NCBI RefSeq assembly: GCF_003151075.1
Contig: NZ_CP029482.1
Span: 4,402,001 to 4,466,000, forward strand
Length of the DNA stretch: 64,000 bases
Source of the DNA: Pseudomonas sp. 31-12
Lineage (GTDB): Bacteria; Pseudomonadota; Gammaproteobacteria; Pseudomonadales; Pseudomonadaceae
Direction of reading: 5' to 3'
In this document: piece by piece, positions 40,955 through 50,682 of the stretch
Numbering within the stretch: position 1 is the stretch's first letter
Layout: every line of letters starts with the position of its first letter
The notes under the pieces: generated by a model
The model's input: only the letters and a program-made list of their open reading frames with translations
Databases searched by the model: none
Told to the model about the DNA's origin: nothing
Translations under genes and position numbers: made by a program

Positions 40955-41180
40955 TTACAGACGAACGGTCGATAGCGTTGAGGGATCGAGGGGATCGAAA
41001 GGGGAAACGTTGTCGGTTTCCGGGGAATTGGGTGTGGCTTTGCATGTGGTGAATCGCCGGTATACCTGGAACCACCAACACCTGTCGCTAAACAAGTAAG
41101 GCTGGCGGCTGTACGCAGGTTAGCGAACCGAGAGGCAAGTAACGCCAAACACCTTTAAACACAGCCCTAAAATCAACATA
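40955..41180 (-). pseudogene. DUF6124 5' remnant plus its conserved upstream block (third copy)
   Basis: Reverse-strand bases 41045-40960 match the start of the DUF6124 genes (pieces like AKPHPIPRKPTTFPL and FDPLDPSTLS in different frames), after which the gene is cut off. Upstream, 41085-41180 repeats the block with cgctaaacaagtaag and ggttagcgaaccgagagg, but most of the middle of the block is deleted. Confidence 0.65.
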
Positions 41181-41189
41181 CATTCCCCT

Positions 41190-41279
41190 CTGATAGCGGG
41201 CTTGCTCGCGAAGGCATTGGGTCAGCCGACATCAATGTTGAATGACACACCCCCATCGCGAGCAGGCTCGCTCCTATAG
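41190..41279. repeat. REPIN
   Basis: tagcgggcttgctcgcgaag and catcgcgagcaggctcgctc are inverted around the same spacer (gacatcaatgttgaatgaca) seen at 2213-2302. It belongs to the third copy of the DUF6124-linked block. Confidence 0.85.
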
Positions 41280-41366
41280 TGAATGGGTGTATGACTTGAG
41301 GATAATGGTCGGCTGTCAGGCCGCCTTCGCGGGCAAGCCTCGCTCCTACAATGGATCGGTGCACAT

Positions 41367-41710
41367 CGTACGCTTTTCACCACTCAACAGGCCGAGCGTT
41401 AGCTCGCCTGCAGCTTTTGATCTTGATCTGCCCGCCCCGTCGGGAGGCCGAGTGGAGGCGTTCATCTGGGGGGGGGCGCGTAGCGCCGTGCGGCGAAGCC
41501 GCACACATCGAGAGGAGGTCGAAGCGAAGCCGACCGGAGGCGATGCCCCCAGATGAATGCCGGAGCGAGGGTACGCCGAGCCCAGGCGAGGGGCCGGACG
41601 CTGGGGCGAAGCCTTTTGGTTCCTTTTTGGCGTTTGAAAAAGGGACTCGCTGTAAGAGCGAAACCATAAGTGGCCGTTACCGCAGGAACGGATATGTACA
41701 CCCAGGAAGA
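41367..41710. repeat. Dispersed repeat of about 340 bp, copy 2
   Basis: This matches 5795-6125 (cctgcagcttttgatcttga through gggactcgctgtaagagcga). Between 40856 and 41808 I see only repeats and the DUF6124 remnant, no intact gene. Confidence 0.75.
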
Positions 41711-41732
41711 GATAGGTCGGCTGTCAGGCCGC

Positions 41733-41758
41733 CTTCGCGAGCAAGCCCGCTCCCACAG
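41733..41758. repeat. Single REP element
   Basis: ttcgcgagcaagcccgctcc and following bases form one REP arm, preceded by ggtcggctgtcaggccgcc as in the tandem units at 5601-5783. Confidence 0.75.
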
Positions 41759-41808
41759 TTGGATGGCGTACATCAAGGGGAACCTGGTCGGCCCGGAGGC
41801 CGCCACGT

Positions 41809-42729
41809 TCAAGCCGAAATCGGCAAAGGCCTCGACATGAACTCGCTGATCCGCGACCGCAACCACCGCTCCGCCGGATCGTTGTCATGCACCCCGCTCC
41901 AGGCCATCGACAACTGCGCCGCATCAATGGGAAACGGCGGATCCTCCGCCCGCAACGCACACCCCTCAACCAACGCACACGCCGCATAATCCGGCACAGT
42001 CGCAATCATCTCAGTCCCGGCCAGCAACGCCCGCAACCCGCTGAACTGCGGCACGCCCAATACCACACGGCGGCTGCGACCAACCTTGGCCAGATCCAGA
42101 TCGATATTGCCACTCAGATCGCCCGAGAACGACACCATGGCATGCGGTCGTTCGCAGTATTCATCGAGCGTCAGCGTCCCCGGTCGCTTGTCCCCGCGCA
42201 GCACCTTGCAGGGGATGTCCCGCAACTTCTTGCACTTGGCATTCGCCGGCAAATCCGTGGTGTAGCTCACCCCCACGGAAATTTCCCCCGAGGCCAGCAG
42301 TGCCGGCATCAGCAGATAGTTGGCACGACGCACCACCACCACGATCCCGGGCGCCTCTTCCTGAAGTTGCCGCAACAACGGCGGAAACAAACCGAATTCT
42401 GCGTCGTCCGACAAACCAATGCGGAACACATCATTACTGGTTGTCGGATCAAATTCCTTCGCTCGGCTGACCGCCCCGGAAATCACATCCATCGCCGGTT
42501 GCAGTTCCTTGAGAATCGCCAGCGCCCGCGCCGTCGGCTCCATGCCGCGACCGTTGCGCAGCAACAACGGATCGTCGAACAGGTCCCGTAACCGCCCCAG
42601 CGCCGCACTTACCGCCGGTTGCCCCATGAACAGCTTTTCGGCCACACGGGTGAGGTTCTTCTCGAACATCAACGCTTCGAAAATCACCAGCAGGTTCATG
42701 TCGACGCGACGCAGATCGTTACGGTTCAT
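41809..42729 (-). CDS. LysR-family transcriptional regulator (NodD/NahR-like subgroup)
   Basis: The 306-residue product has an N-terminal helix-turn-helix (DLRRVDMNLLVIFEALMFEK, MGQPAVSAALGRLRDLFDDP) and an effector domain. The start DLRRVDMNLL and LLRNGRGMEPTARA are typical of the NodD/NahR/LeuO-like subgroup. The stop lies only a few bases inside a repeat region. It is transcribed away from the metallo-hydrolase gene in the same direction, with no clear target other than neighbours. The ATG at 42729 was taken; a GTG is 6 bases upstream. Confidence 0.9.
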   Translation of the reverse strand: MNRNDLRRVDMNLLVIFEALMFEKNLTRVAEKLFMGQPAVSAALGRLRDLFDDPLLLRNGRGMEPTARALAILKELQPAMDVISGAVSRAKEFDPTTSNDVFRIGLSDDAEFGLFPPLLRQLQEEAPGIVVVVRRANYLLMPALLASGEISVGVSYTTDLPANAKCKKLRDIPCKVLRGDKRPGTLTLDEYCERPHAMVSFSGDLSGNIDLDLAKVGRSRRVVLGVPQFSGLRALLAGTEMIATVPDYAACALVEGCALRAEDPPFPIDAAQLSMAWSGVHDNDPAERWLRSRISEFMSRPLPISA

Positions 42730-42776
42730 AGGCACGGTTTCCTTGTGTGTTCAGCCAGGCAAGAAGCGTTGCGACT

Positions 42777-43763
42777 TTACTCGATCAGCGGGACTTTCGC
42801 CGCACGTTTGTAAGGCCCGTATTCCACCGGCACCCACTGGAAATGCTTGCCCTCTGCGGCGATGTGGCCGATGCCAGGAAACGGCAAGTGCGCCGCCGTC
42901 ACCCAGGTCTTGCTCGCCGCCGCCTCACTGAACACCTTGGCGCGACTCTTGATGGCCTGCTGACTGTTGACGTCAAAACTGATCGACACTTGCGGGTGTT
43001 CAAACTGCACAGCGAGGTTATGCACCAGGTCGCCCATGAACAGAATGCTCTGCCCCTGGGAGGTGAAGCGGTAAGTGGTGCTGCCCGGCGTGTGCCCGCT
43101 TTCCAGCTCGGCCTCGACCACGCCCGGCACCGGCGACTGGCCGGTGGCGAAGGTTTTGAAACGGCCTTCGGCCGCATACGGCGCGGTCGAGTCTTGGGCG
43201 ATTTTGAAGTACGGCTTGGCACCCTCCGGGGCCTTGGCGAGGGCCTGCGGATCAAGCCAGTAATCGGCCTCTGCTTTCGCCGCAAACACCGTGGCATTGG
43301 CAAAAACCGGTTTCTGCTGGCCGTCGACCAGCCCGCAGACGTGGTCCAGGTGCAGGTGCGTCAACAGGATGGTGTCGACTTGCGCAGGCTCGTAACCGGC
43401 CGCTTTTATGTTGTCCGAGAGCATGCCGGCTGTTTCGCCGATGCACTGGCCAGCGCCGGTGTCTACCAGGATCAGTTGCTTGCCGGTGTTGATCAGAAAG
43501 GCGTTGAACGCAGTCTGCACGCCTGGCGTTTCAATCGAGCGACGGGCCAGCAGCGCGCGGATCTGGCTCTGGGTCAGGCCCTTGAGCAGTTTGGGCGACA
43601 GGTCGTTGTAGCCATCGAACAGCGCCGTCACCTCGTAATCGCCCACCGCCAGACGGAAGTAACCCGGCACTTGCGTGCCGACTTGCGCCGGTGCCTGCGC
43701 CGAGACAATACCGGACGCCAGCGCAACCGCGAGCCCCAGCGCGCAAACCAGAGAATGTTTCAT
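42777..43763 (-). CDS. Secreted metallo-beta-lactamase-fold hydrolase
   Basis: The 328-residue product has a signal peptide (CALGLAVALASGIVSAQA) and an MBL fold with metal motif ILLTHLHLDHVCGL, Asp in ILVDTGAGQC, His in ELESGHTPGSTTYRF and a late His in WVTAAHLPFPGIGHI. The sequence is like periplasmic quorum-quenching or ester-cleaving MBL enzymes annotated broadly in Pseudomonas. It lies 47 bases upstream of the LysR gene on the same strand and may be controlled by it or by the divergent AraC regulator at 43973. Confidence 0.9.
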   Translation of the reverse strand: MKHSLVCALGLAVALASGIVSAQAPAQVGTQVPGYFRLAVGDYEVTALFDGYNDLSPKLLKGLTQSQIRALLARRSIETPGVQTAFNAFLINTGKQLILVDTGAGQCIGETAGMLSDNIKAAGYEPAQVDTILLTHLHLDHVCGLVDGQQKPVFANATVFAAKAEADYWLDPQALAKAPEGAKPYFKIAQDSTAPYAAEGRFKTFATGQSPVPGVVEAELESGHTPGSTTYRFTSQGQSILFMGDLVHNLAVQFEHPQVSISFDVNSQQAIKSRAKVFSEAAASKTWVTAAHLPFPGIGHIAAEGKHFQWVPVEYGPYKRAAKVPLIE

Positions 43764-43972
43764 GCCTTCACCCTTGATCGAGTCAGAAAAGCGGCAAGGT
43801 ATACGCCGCCGGATTGGGGGCGATTTTGCACGGGGCGAGCCCGAAGAAATTGCAGCAATGTGCTGAGTTAGCGCTGTTGTTCATTCCTGAGCAACGACGG
43901 AATTAACAACGTTTAACTCGCCTGTCAGCGCCCTGCGACCAAGAATGAAGCTCACCGACACGGACATTTGTC

Positions 43973-44413
43973 ATGGCCCATTCTCAGCAAAACGTCGCCC
44001 GCGCGACTGTCACTGAAGCGCGCAAGAAAACCACCGGCGGCCTGACCCCGTGGCGCGAAAGCCTGGTCAAGCAACTGATCCTCGAACGCCTGGGTGAAAC
44101 CGTTGAAGTGACCGAACTGGCACGCGCCTGCGCCCTGTCGCGCAGTCATTTCTCCCGCGCGTTCAAGTGCAGCACCGGGCTCTCGCCGCAGGACTGGATC
44201 CGCCACCAGCGCATCGCCCGGGCCAAGCAATTGATCCAGAGCACCGACCTGACACTGACCCAGATCAGCCTCGAATGCGGCTTCTGCGATCAGGCGCATT
44301 TCTGCCACATCTTCACCCGCAGCGAAGGGATCAATCCATTTGCGTGGCGATGCCGTGCGGTGCGCACCCTCCCCCAGCGCCCCGCGTACACCGCTCAAAC
44401 TCACGCGCAATAA
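43973..44413 (+). CDS. Short AraC-family transcriptional regulator
   Basis: The 146-residue product is essentially a lone AraC DNA-binding domain with two helix-turn-helix parts: VEVTELARACALSRSHFSRA and LTLTQISLECGFCDQAHFCH, with the usual GLSPQDWIRHQRIARAKQLI link. There is no ligand-binding domain, so it belongs with the short MarA/SoxS-like forms. Such forms often answer oxidative or antibiotic stress through their own expression; the convergent catalase gene next door agrees with this but does not prove it. Confidence 0.88.
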   Translation: MAHSQQNVARATVTEARKKTTGGLTPWRESLVKQLILERLGETVEVTELARACALSRSHFSRAFKCSTGLSPQDWIRHQRIARAKQLIQSTDLTLTQISLECGFCDQAHFCHIFTRSEGINPFAWRCRAVRTLPQRPAYTAQTHAQ

Positions 44414-44430
44414 AGCCCGACCCGCACGCG

Positions 44431-44475
44431 CTGTAGCAGCTGCGTTCGGCTGCGCAGGCTCGACAGCTGCTACAG
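44431..44475. terminator. Hairpin between convergent AraC and catalase genes
   Basis: ctgtagcagct and agctgctacag are exact inverts around a loop that contains a second small stem (ctgcg...cgcag). There is no T run, so it may be a REP-like element rather than a true terminator. Confidence 0.5.
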
Positions 44476-44487
44476 ACGTGGGTTGCG

Positions 44488-45930
44488 TTAGCCCAAGGGG
44501 GACAGGCGCTCCAACGCCTCGGCCACGCCAAACCCGTACGCCGGATCAGCTCGGGTGCAGTTGTCGATATGGCGCTGACGAATCGCCTGCGGCACGCCGT
44601 TCATGGCCCGTGCGGTGTTGTCGAACAGCAGTTGTTTGCGCACCGGATCGAGCAAGCGGAACAAATTCCCCGGCTGTTCGTAATGATCCTCTTCCAGCCG
44701 ATGATCGTAGTGCTGAGCAAAGCCTTCCACCGGCAGCGGCGGCTCGGCCAGTTCCGGCGAATCCTGCCACTCGCCCACGCTGTTCGGGAAGTAGCTGGCG
44801 GTGCCGCCGAGGTTGCCGTCGGTGCGCATCGCGCCGTCGCGGTGATAGCTGTGGGCCGGGCAGCGCGGTGCGTTGACCGGGATGTGATTGAAGTTCACCC
44901 CCAGGCGATAGCGCTGGGCATCGCCATAGGAAAACAGCCGCGCCTGCAGCATGCGGTCCGGCGAAAAGCTCACGCCCGGCACCACGTTGGCCGGCGAGAA
45001 CGCCGCTTGTTCGATTTCGGCGAAGTGGTTTTCGGCATTGCGATTGAGCTCCATGATGCCGACCTCGATCAGCGGAAATTCGCCATGCGGCCAGACTTTG
45101 GTCAGGTCAAAGGGGTTATGCCGATAGTTGATCGCCTGCTCTTCTTCCATCACCTGGATGCACAGCTTCCAGCGCGGGAAGTTGCCCTGCTCGATGACTT
45201 CATACAGGTCGCGCAGGTTGCTTTCGCGGTCCTTGCCGACCACCGCTGCCGCCTCGGCGTCCGATAGGTTTTCGATGCCTTGCTGGCAGACAAAGTGAAA
45301 CTTCACCCACACCCGCTGATTATCACTGTTGATCAGGCTGAAGGTGTGGCTGCCGAAGCCGTGCATGTGGCGGAAGCTGGTGGGAATCCCGCGATCACTC
45401 ATGACGATGGTCACCTGGTGCAGCGCCTCGGGCAGCAAGGTCCAGAAATCCCAGTTGCTGGTGGCGTTGCGCAGGCCGGTGCGCGGATCGCGCTTGACCA
45501 CGTGGTTGAGGTCGGAGAAACGCAGCGGGTCGCGGAAGAAAAACACCGGCGTGTTGTTGCCGACAATGTCCCAGTTGCCTTCGTCGGTATAAAACTTCAC
45601 CGCGAAACCACGGATGTCGCGCTCGGCATCCGCCGCACCGCGTTCGCCGGCCACCGAGGAAAAGCGCACGAACAACGGCGTTTCCTTGCCCACAGAACTG
45701 AAGATATTGGCTTTGGTGTAACGCGTGATGTCGTTGGTGACGGTGAAGGTGCCGTAGGCGCCCGCGCCCTTGGCGTGCATGCGCCGCTCGGGGATCAGTT
45801 CGCGGTCGAAGTGGGCGAGTTTTTCCAGCAACCAGATGTCTTGCAAGAGCGCCGGCCCACGAGGGCCGGCGGTCTGGATATTGAGGTTATCGACGACCGG
45901 AGCGCCGGTGGCGTTTGTGAGCTTTTTCAT
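44488..45930 (-). CDS. katA: Monofunctional heme catalase (clade 3, KatA-like)
   Basis: The 480-residue product breaks down hydrogen peroxide. It has the catalytic His52 in [15 protein letters not shown], the distal Asn in [15 protein letters not shown] and the proximal heme ligand Tyr in [15 protein letters not shown]. The length and the NADPH-binding region sequence ([20 protein letters not shown]) fit small-subunit clade 3 catalases such as Pseudomonas KatA. No signal peptide is present, so it is cytoplasmic. A cgagat site precedes the ATG. The symbol is by similarity only; a second katA-like gene elsewhere is possible. Confidence 0.93.
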   Translation of the reverse strand: MKKLTNATGAPVVDNLNIQTAGPRGPALLQDIWLLEKLAHFDRELIPERRMHAKGAGAYGTFTVTNDITRYTKANIFSSVGKETPLFVRFSSVAGERGAADAERDIRGFAVKFYTDEGNWDIVGNNTPVFFFRDPLRFSDLNHVVKRDPRTGLRNATSNWDFWTLLPEALHQVTIVMSDRGIPTSFRHMHGFGSHTFSLINSDNQRVWVKFHFVCQQGIENLSDAEAAAVVGKDRESNLRDLYEVIEQGNFPRWKLCIQVMEEEQAINYRHNPFDLTKVWPHGEFPLIEVGIMELNRNAENHFAEIEQAAFSPANVVPGVSFSPDRMLQARLFSYGDAQRYRLGVNFNHIPVNAPRCPAHSYHRDGAMRTDGNLGGTASYFPNSVGEWQDSPELAEPPLPVEGFAQHYDHRLEEDHYEQPGNLFRLLDPVRKQLLFDNTARAMNGVPQAIRQRHIDNCTRADPAYGFGVAEALERLSPLG

Positions 45931-46005
45931 GAACGGGATCTCGATGGTTGTCTGCTCTCATCAGGAGCGAAAACCGGCGCGGATCTACGCCCGCGCCGGG
46001 GTACA

Positions 46006-46830
46006 TCAACCCTTGAGGAACGCCAGCAGATCAGCGTTGAGCTGATCCTTGTGAGTGTCAGTCAAGCCATGGGGTGCGCCGGGGTAGACCAACAGCTGCG
46101 AACCTTTCACCAGTTTTGCTGAGGCGATGCCCGCCGCTTCGATCGGCACCACCTGGTCCGCGTCGCCGTGCACCACCAGCGTGGGGATGTCGAATTTCTT
46201 CAGGTCTTCGGTGAAGTCGGTTTCCGAGAACGCCTTGATGCAGTCATAAGCGTTCTTGTGGCCGGCCATCATGCCTTGCATCCAGAACCAGTCGATCATG
46301 CCCTGGGACGGCTTGGCGCCCGGTTTGTTGAAGCCGAAGAACGGCCCGCTGGCGAGGTCGATGTACAGTTGCGAACGGTCGGCCAGGGACGCTTGGCGAA
46401 TGCCGTCGAACACTTCGATCGGCAGGCCGCCGGTGTTGGCTTCGGTCTTGAGCATCAGCGGCGGCACCGAGGAAATCAGCCCCGCCTTAGCCACGCGACC
46501 GGTGCCGTGGCGACCGATGTAGCGCGCCACTTCGCCGCCGCCGGTGGAGAAGCCGAACAGCACGGCGTCCTTGAGGTCGAGCAACTCGATCAACTGCGCC
46601 AGGTCATCGGCGTAGGTGTCCATGTCGTTGCCGGTCCACGGCTGGCTGGAACGACCGTGACCACGGCGGTCGTGGGCGATTACCCGGTAGCCTTTGGAGG
46701 CCAGGAAGATCATCTGCGATTCCCAGCTGTCGGCGTTCAACGGCCAGCCGTGGCTGAAAACGATGGGTTGGCCGGTGCCCCAGTCCTTGTAGTAAATCTC
46801 GGTGCCGTCTCGGGTCGTGAACGTACTCAT
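46006..46830 (-). CDS. Cofactor-free haloperoxidase-like alpha/beta hydrolase
   Basis: The 274-residue product is an alpha/beta hydrolase with oxyanion region [18 protein letters not shown], nucleophilic Ser in [19 protein letters not shown], acid in [16 protein letters not shown] and His in [29 protein letters not shown] and the overall length are typical of non-heme chloroperoxidase/arylesterase enzymes that make peracids with hydrogen peroxide. It lies between the catalase and the flavodoxin-like genes on the same strand, suggesting a peroxide-related setting. Confidence 0.92.
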   Translation of the reverse strand: MSTFTTRDGTEIYYKDWGTGQPIVFSHGWPLNADSWESQMIFLASKGYRVIAHDRRGHGRSSQPWTGNDMDTYADDLAQLIELLDLKDAVLFGFSTGGGEVARYIGRHGTGRVAKAGLISSVPPLMLKTEANTGGLPIEVFDGIRQASLADRSQLYIDLASGPFFGFNKPGAKPSQGMIDWFWMQGMMAGHKNAYDCIKAFSETDFTEDLKKFDIPTLVVHGDADQVVPIEAAGIASAKLVKGSQLLVYPGAPHGLTDTHKDQLNADLLAFLKG

Positions 46831-46862
46831 GCGATATCTCCTTTTGCGAATGTTGGGGTGGA

Positions 46863-47438
46863 TCAAATCGGTGGATGAGCCATGCGTTCGGCCAGACGCG
46901 CCACCCGTTCGCCCAGATGAGCGGCGGTGCAACGGTCTTCGGCAGGTGGGGCAAGGTCGGGGGACTGTTCGACATTCGACTGGGCCATGGCCCCGAGCGA
47001 GCTGCCGAGGCGATTCATTTGCCCGTCGAAGGCGCCGGTGCTGGAGCGCGCCGGTAGCAGATCGAGGCCGACCCAGATCATCGAATGCTGCGCGGCGAAC
47101 ACCGCCATCTGCAGCAAGGTGTTGAGTTTGTCGCCGCACAGGCAGCCGGAATTGGTGAAGCCGGCGGCCAGTTTGTCGCGCCACGGCTGGGCGAGGTAGA
47201 ACGCCGCCGTCGACTCCATGAAACTTTTGAACGGTGCCGACGCGCTGCCCATGTAGGTCGGCGCGCCGAAGATGATGGCGTCGGCGCTGTGCAGCCGGTC
47301 CCAGTGCTGCTCAACTTCGTCGACCGGAATCAGCAGGCAGGTGCTGCCCAAGTGGCGCTGCACCCCCTGGGCCACGGCTTCGGCCATGACCCGGGTGTGC
47401 CCGTAGCCACTGTGATAGACCACCACCACATTGCTCAT
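46863..47438 (-). CDS. Flavodoxin/WrbA-like NAD(P)H-dependent FMN protein
   Basis: The 191-residue product has a flavodoxin fold with FMN phosphate loop [17 protein letters not shown], the [20 protein letters not shown] loop of WrbA-type quinone reductases, and [20 protein letters not shown]. It should bind FMN and reduce quinones by two electrons. It lies 32 bases upstream of the haloperoxidase-like gene on the same strand, so the two are probably co-transcribed. The ATG at 47438 begins the fold directly. Confidence 0.9.
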   Translation of the reverse strand: MSNVVVVYHSGYGHTRVMAEAVAQGVQRHLGSTCLLIPVDEVEQHWDRLHSADAIIFGAPTYMGSASAPFKSFMESTAAFYLAQPWRDKLAAGFTNSGCLCGDKLNTLLQMAVFAAQHSMIWVGLDLLPARSSTGAFDGQMNRLGSSLGAMAQSNVEQSPDLAPPAEDRCTAAHLGERVARLAERMAHPPI

Positions 47439-47499
47439 CCCGGTGTCCTCATGACAAGTTGATCCCTTTGCAACACCACCGCCCTCTGTAGGAGCGACC

Positions 47500-47529
47500 T
47501 GTGGTGAGGGGATAAATCCCCTCACCACA
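47500..47529. repeat. REP-like hairpin in 391-base intergenic gap
   Basis: tgtggtgagggga and its exact inverse surround a short loop. The rest of 47439-47829 holds no gene I can support; it separates divergent transcripts. Confidence 0.7.
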
Positions 47530-47829
47530 GTTCGCTACCACAGGTTGAGTATTTCCACAGACCAGCGGGTGTTGAAGCAGCAGAGTTTTGGGCGTAGACC
47601 AGACGCAGGACGAGTTAAACGTTGTTAATTTTCATTGGCGCGCCAAATGCCTCAACACCTGCTTTGCTGCGGTTGCACCCAATAAACACGGCGTCTGCCA
47701 GTGGCGCCGGGGGCCGGGCGGTCGCCGCGAACCCGCAACCGTCAGACGAACCCTCGTTGCGTTGCCGGAAAAACCTGAGGAATATGCTCGAAAACCGCGT
47801 ACTAGACGGATGCAAGCAGGAGCCACACG

Positions 47830-50682
47830 TTGACCCTTTCCCCCGAGCAGGCCATCCATTTCGGCCCCTACCGGATCTATCCCGGACAACGCCTGGTGCT
47901 GGAGGCCGACCAGCCCCTGCGCCTGGGCCGGCGCGCCATGGATATTCTGTTGATCCTGCTGGAGCACGCCGGAAAGGTGGTCAGCAAACAGCAACTGATC
48001 GCCGGGGTCTGGCCCAATAGCGTAGTCGAAGACATCAACCTGCGCGTGCACATGGCCGCACTGCGCAAAGCCCTCGGCGATGGCCAGGCCGGCCAGCGCT
48101 ATATCGTCACCGTCGCCCAGCGCGGCTACAGTTTTGTCGCGCCGTTCTCGCTGGAAGCGATCGAACAACCTCTCGCCAGTGAAAGGATCGAGCCAAGCAC
48201 CCATAACCTGCCCATCCGCCGCACGCGGATGATCGGTCGCCAATTGCTGGTCGAGAGCCTGGTCACGCAACTGTCACGCCAGCGCTTCATCACCCTCGTC
48301 GGCCCTGGCGGCATCGGCAAGACCACGGTAGCGCTGCGCGTCGCCGAACTGTTGATCAGCCGTTATCAGGACGGCATTCGCCTGCTGGACCTGGCGCCGA
48401 TCAATGACCCGACGCTGATCACTACCCATCTGGCCACCCTGCTGGATTTGTCACTGCATGGCGCAGAACCGATGAGCAGCCTCGCAGCGTGCCTGCGCGA
48501 GCGGCAGATGCTGCTGGTGATCGACAACTGCGAGCACCTGCTCGACGCCGTCGCGCTGCTCTGCGAAAGCATCCTGCGCGCCGCGCCACACGTGCATATC
48601 CTGGCCACCAGCCGCGAAAGCCTGCGGGCCGAAGGTGAGTTCGTCCAGCGTCTCGAATCCCTCGACTGCCCACCGCCCATCGCGGTGCTGGACCGCGCCC
48701 AGGCGCTGACCTTTTCCGCGCTGCAACTGTTCGTCGAGCGGGCCATGGCCAGCCACGACAGCTTCGAGCTGAGCGATGACGACCTGCCGCTGTTGATTGA
48801 AATCTGCCACCGCCTGGACGGCATTCCGCTGGCCATTGAACTGGCGGCGGCGCAAGTCGGCACCTTTGGCCTGAGCGGATTGCTGACGCAGCTGCAAGGC
48901 AGTTTTCGCCTGTTGACCCAAGGCTGTCCGTCGACACTGGGCCGACACCAGACCCTGCGCGCCACGCTCGACTGGAGTTTCGAACTGCTGAACGCCTGCG
49001 AGCAAACCTGCCTGCGCCGGTTGGGGGTATTCAGGGGCGGTTTTACGCTGGAATCGGCCGCGGCGGTGATTGTCGGCGAACACATCGAGCCCGGCGAGGT
49101 GTTCGGTTCGATCACGCAACTGGTGGCCAAGTCGTTGCTGAACGTGGAAGTGGGCGACGAAGAAGTGTTCTACCGTTTGCTCGACACCACCCGCAGCTAC
49201 GCCCTGGAAAAACTCGACCAGGCGATGGATCTGCCGGACACGCGAAAGCGCCACGCTGAGCGCTGCCTGGCCTTGATGCGTCAGGCTCAGACTGACTGGG
49301 AACTGATCGCCACCGACCTGTGGATCGAGCGTTACGCCCGCAGTCTGGATGACATTCGTTCAGCCCTCGACTGGGGCTTGAACGCTCAAGGTCCGCAGGC
49401 ACTGGCGATCCGTTTGACTGCGACCTCGACGCCACTCTGGCAGGAACTGTCACTGCTCAAGGAACACGGCGTTTACGTCCGCAAGGCACTGGCCTTGCTT
49501 GAGTTGGCACCCGAGCCCTGCCCTCATCTGGAAATCCCCCTCAAGCTGGCCCTCGGCAGCTCCTGCTATCACACCCAGGGCGGCACGGCCGAGACCATCG
49601 CCGCGTTCGTCAGCGCCAGAACCCTGGCCAAACACAACAACGATGTGGCCGGTCAACTGCGGGCGGTGTCCGGGCACATGGCAGTCAACCTCAGTTGCGG
49701 CCATTACCAAATGGCGCTGGAGCAGAGCCTGCTCTTCGACCGCTTGGGCGCGCAAGGCGACGCCGTGTTGTCGCTGAGCATGCACCGCTTGCGCGTACTG
49801 GCCCTGCACTTCGCCGGGAACCAGGGGCTGGCCCGGTTGAACGCCGAACAGGTCATCCAGAGCATGGCCCAGAGCGGGAACCTCAACCGCTTCACCCACG
49901 GTTTCGGCGTGCAATACGATCAGAGCGTGGCCGCCCTGACGATTCTGGCACGCATCCTCTGGTTGCAAGGTCAACCGGAACAAGCCTGGCGCACTGCCCG
50001 TCAAGCATTGGACATCGCGATCCAAATCAACCATGGCACCTCCATTTGCTACACCCTCGCGCTGGCCGGTTGCCTGATCGCGCACTACAACGGCGATAAC
50101 CGTAAGGCTCGTGAACTCTTGCGCCTGCTGCTGGAGCAATCACAGAAACACTCGGTGCTGCTGTTCTACACCTGGGCCCGGCACTATGCGCAGGTGATCG
50201 ACCGCGCCGAGGCGCACTTGCCGCTTCAACCGGGCGTGGGGTTGATCAAGGACATCATGGTCACACTCGATAGCGGTTTCGTTGATGACGCCCTGTTGCA
50301 TCGGGCCGACACCGGTACGGCCGGCTGGAGCACGGCGGAAATATTGCGCGCCAGGGCTGATGCATTGTTGGCGGAGAATAATCAGCCGGAGATGGATTGC
50401 CTGGACGGACGCTATCGCGAGCATGCTCGCTCCCACACGGTCGTCGCAGCCGAGGAGATATTGGTTCGGGCGTTGAATGTGGCCAGGCATCAGGGCGCGC
50501 TGGCCTGGGAACTGCGCAGCGCCACCTCGCTGGCGCAACTGTGGCAGCGTCAGGGTCGGTATCAGCAAGCCCATGAACTACTGGCGCCGATCTACAACCG
50601 CTTCACCGAAGGTTTTGCCACGCCGGACCTGAGCAAAGTCCGGCGCCTACTAGACGAGCTCCATAGGCAACTGCACGCCTGA
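47830..50682 (+). CDS. Winged-helix/NB-ARC-type ATPase/TPR transcriptional regulator
   Basis: The 950-residue product has an OmpR-type winged helix (residues about 10-105; RRAMDILLILLEHAGKVVSK, DINLRVHMAALRKALGDGQ), an ATPase with Walker A LVGPGGIGKTTVALRVA (about 157) and Walker B MLLVIDNCEHLLDAVALL (about 225), then a long helical TPR-like region to the end. This is the plan of large signal-integrating regulators related to AfsR/CadC-like fusions. The start is TTG, with caggag 8 bases upstream. Residues 862-870 are encoded by a REP-like sequence. The C-terminal 33 bases overlap the convergent relative at 50650. Confidence 0.88.
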   Translation: MTLSPEQAIHFGPYRIYPGQRLVLEADQPLRLGRRAMDILLILLEHAGKVVSKQQLIAGVWPNSVVEDINLRVHMAALRKALGDGQAGQRYIVTVAQRGYSFVAPFSLEAIEQPLASERIEPSTHNLPIRRTRMIGRQLLVESLVTQLSRQRFITLVGPGGIGKTTVALRVAELLISRYQDGIRLLDLAPINDPTLITTHLATLLDLSLHGAEPMSSLAACLRERQMLLVIDNCEHLLDAVALLCESILRAAPHVHILATSRESLRAEGEFVQRLESLDCPPPIAVLDRAQALTFSALQLFVERAMASHDSFELSDDDLPLLIEICHRLDGIPLAIELAAAQVGTFGLSGLLTQLQGSFRLLTQGCPSTLGRHQTLRATLDWSFELLNACEQTCLRRLGVFRGGFTLESAAAVIVGEHIEPGEVFGSITQLVAKSLLNVEVGDEEVFYRLLDTTRSYALEKLDQAMDLPDTRKRHAERCLALMRQAQTDWELIATDLWIERYARSLDDIRSALDWGLNAQGPQALAIRLTATSTPLWQELSLLKEHGVYVRKALALLELAPEPCPHLEIPLKLALGSSCYHTQGGTAETIAAFVSARTLAKHNNDVAGQLRAVSGHMAVNLSCGHYQMALEQSLLFDRLGAQGDAVLSLSMHRLRVLALHFAGNQGLARLNAEQVIQSMAQSGNLNRFTHGFGVQYDQSVAALTILARILWLQGQPEQAWRTARQALDIAIQINHGTSICYTLALAGCLIAHYNGDNRKARELLRLLLEQSQKHSVLLFYTWARHYAQVIDRAEAHLPLQPGVGLIKDIMVTLDSGFVDDALLHRADTGTAGWSTAEILRARADALLAENNQPEMDCLDGRYREHARSHTVVAAEEILVRALNVARHQGALAWELRSATSLAQLWQRQGRYQQAHELLAPIYNRFTEGFATPDLSKVRRLLDELHRQLHA
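50413..50438. repeat. REP arm embedded in the coding sequence
   Basis: tatcgcgagcatgctcgctcccacac matches the intergenic REP arm, with the inner palindrome cgagcatgctcg. It is in frame within the regulator gene and gives YREHARSHT. Confidence 0.75.
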
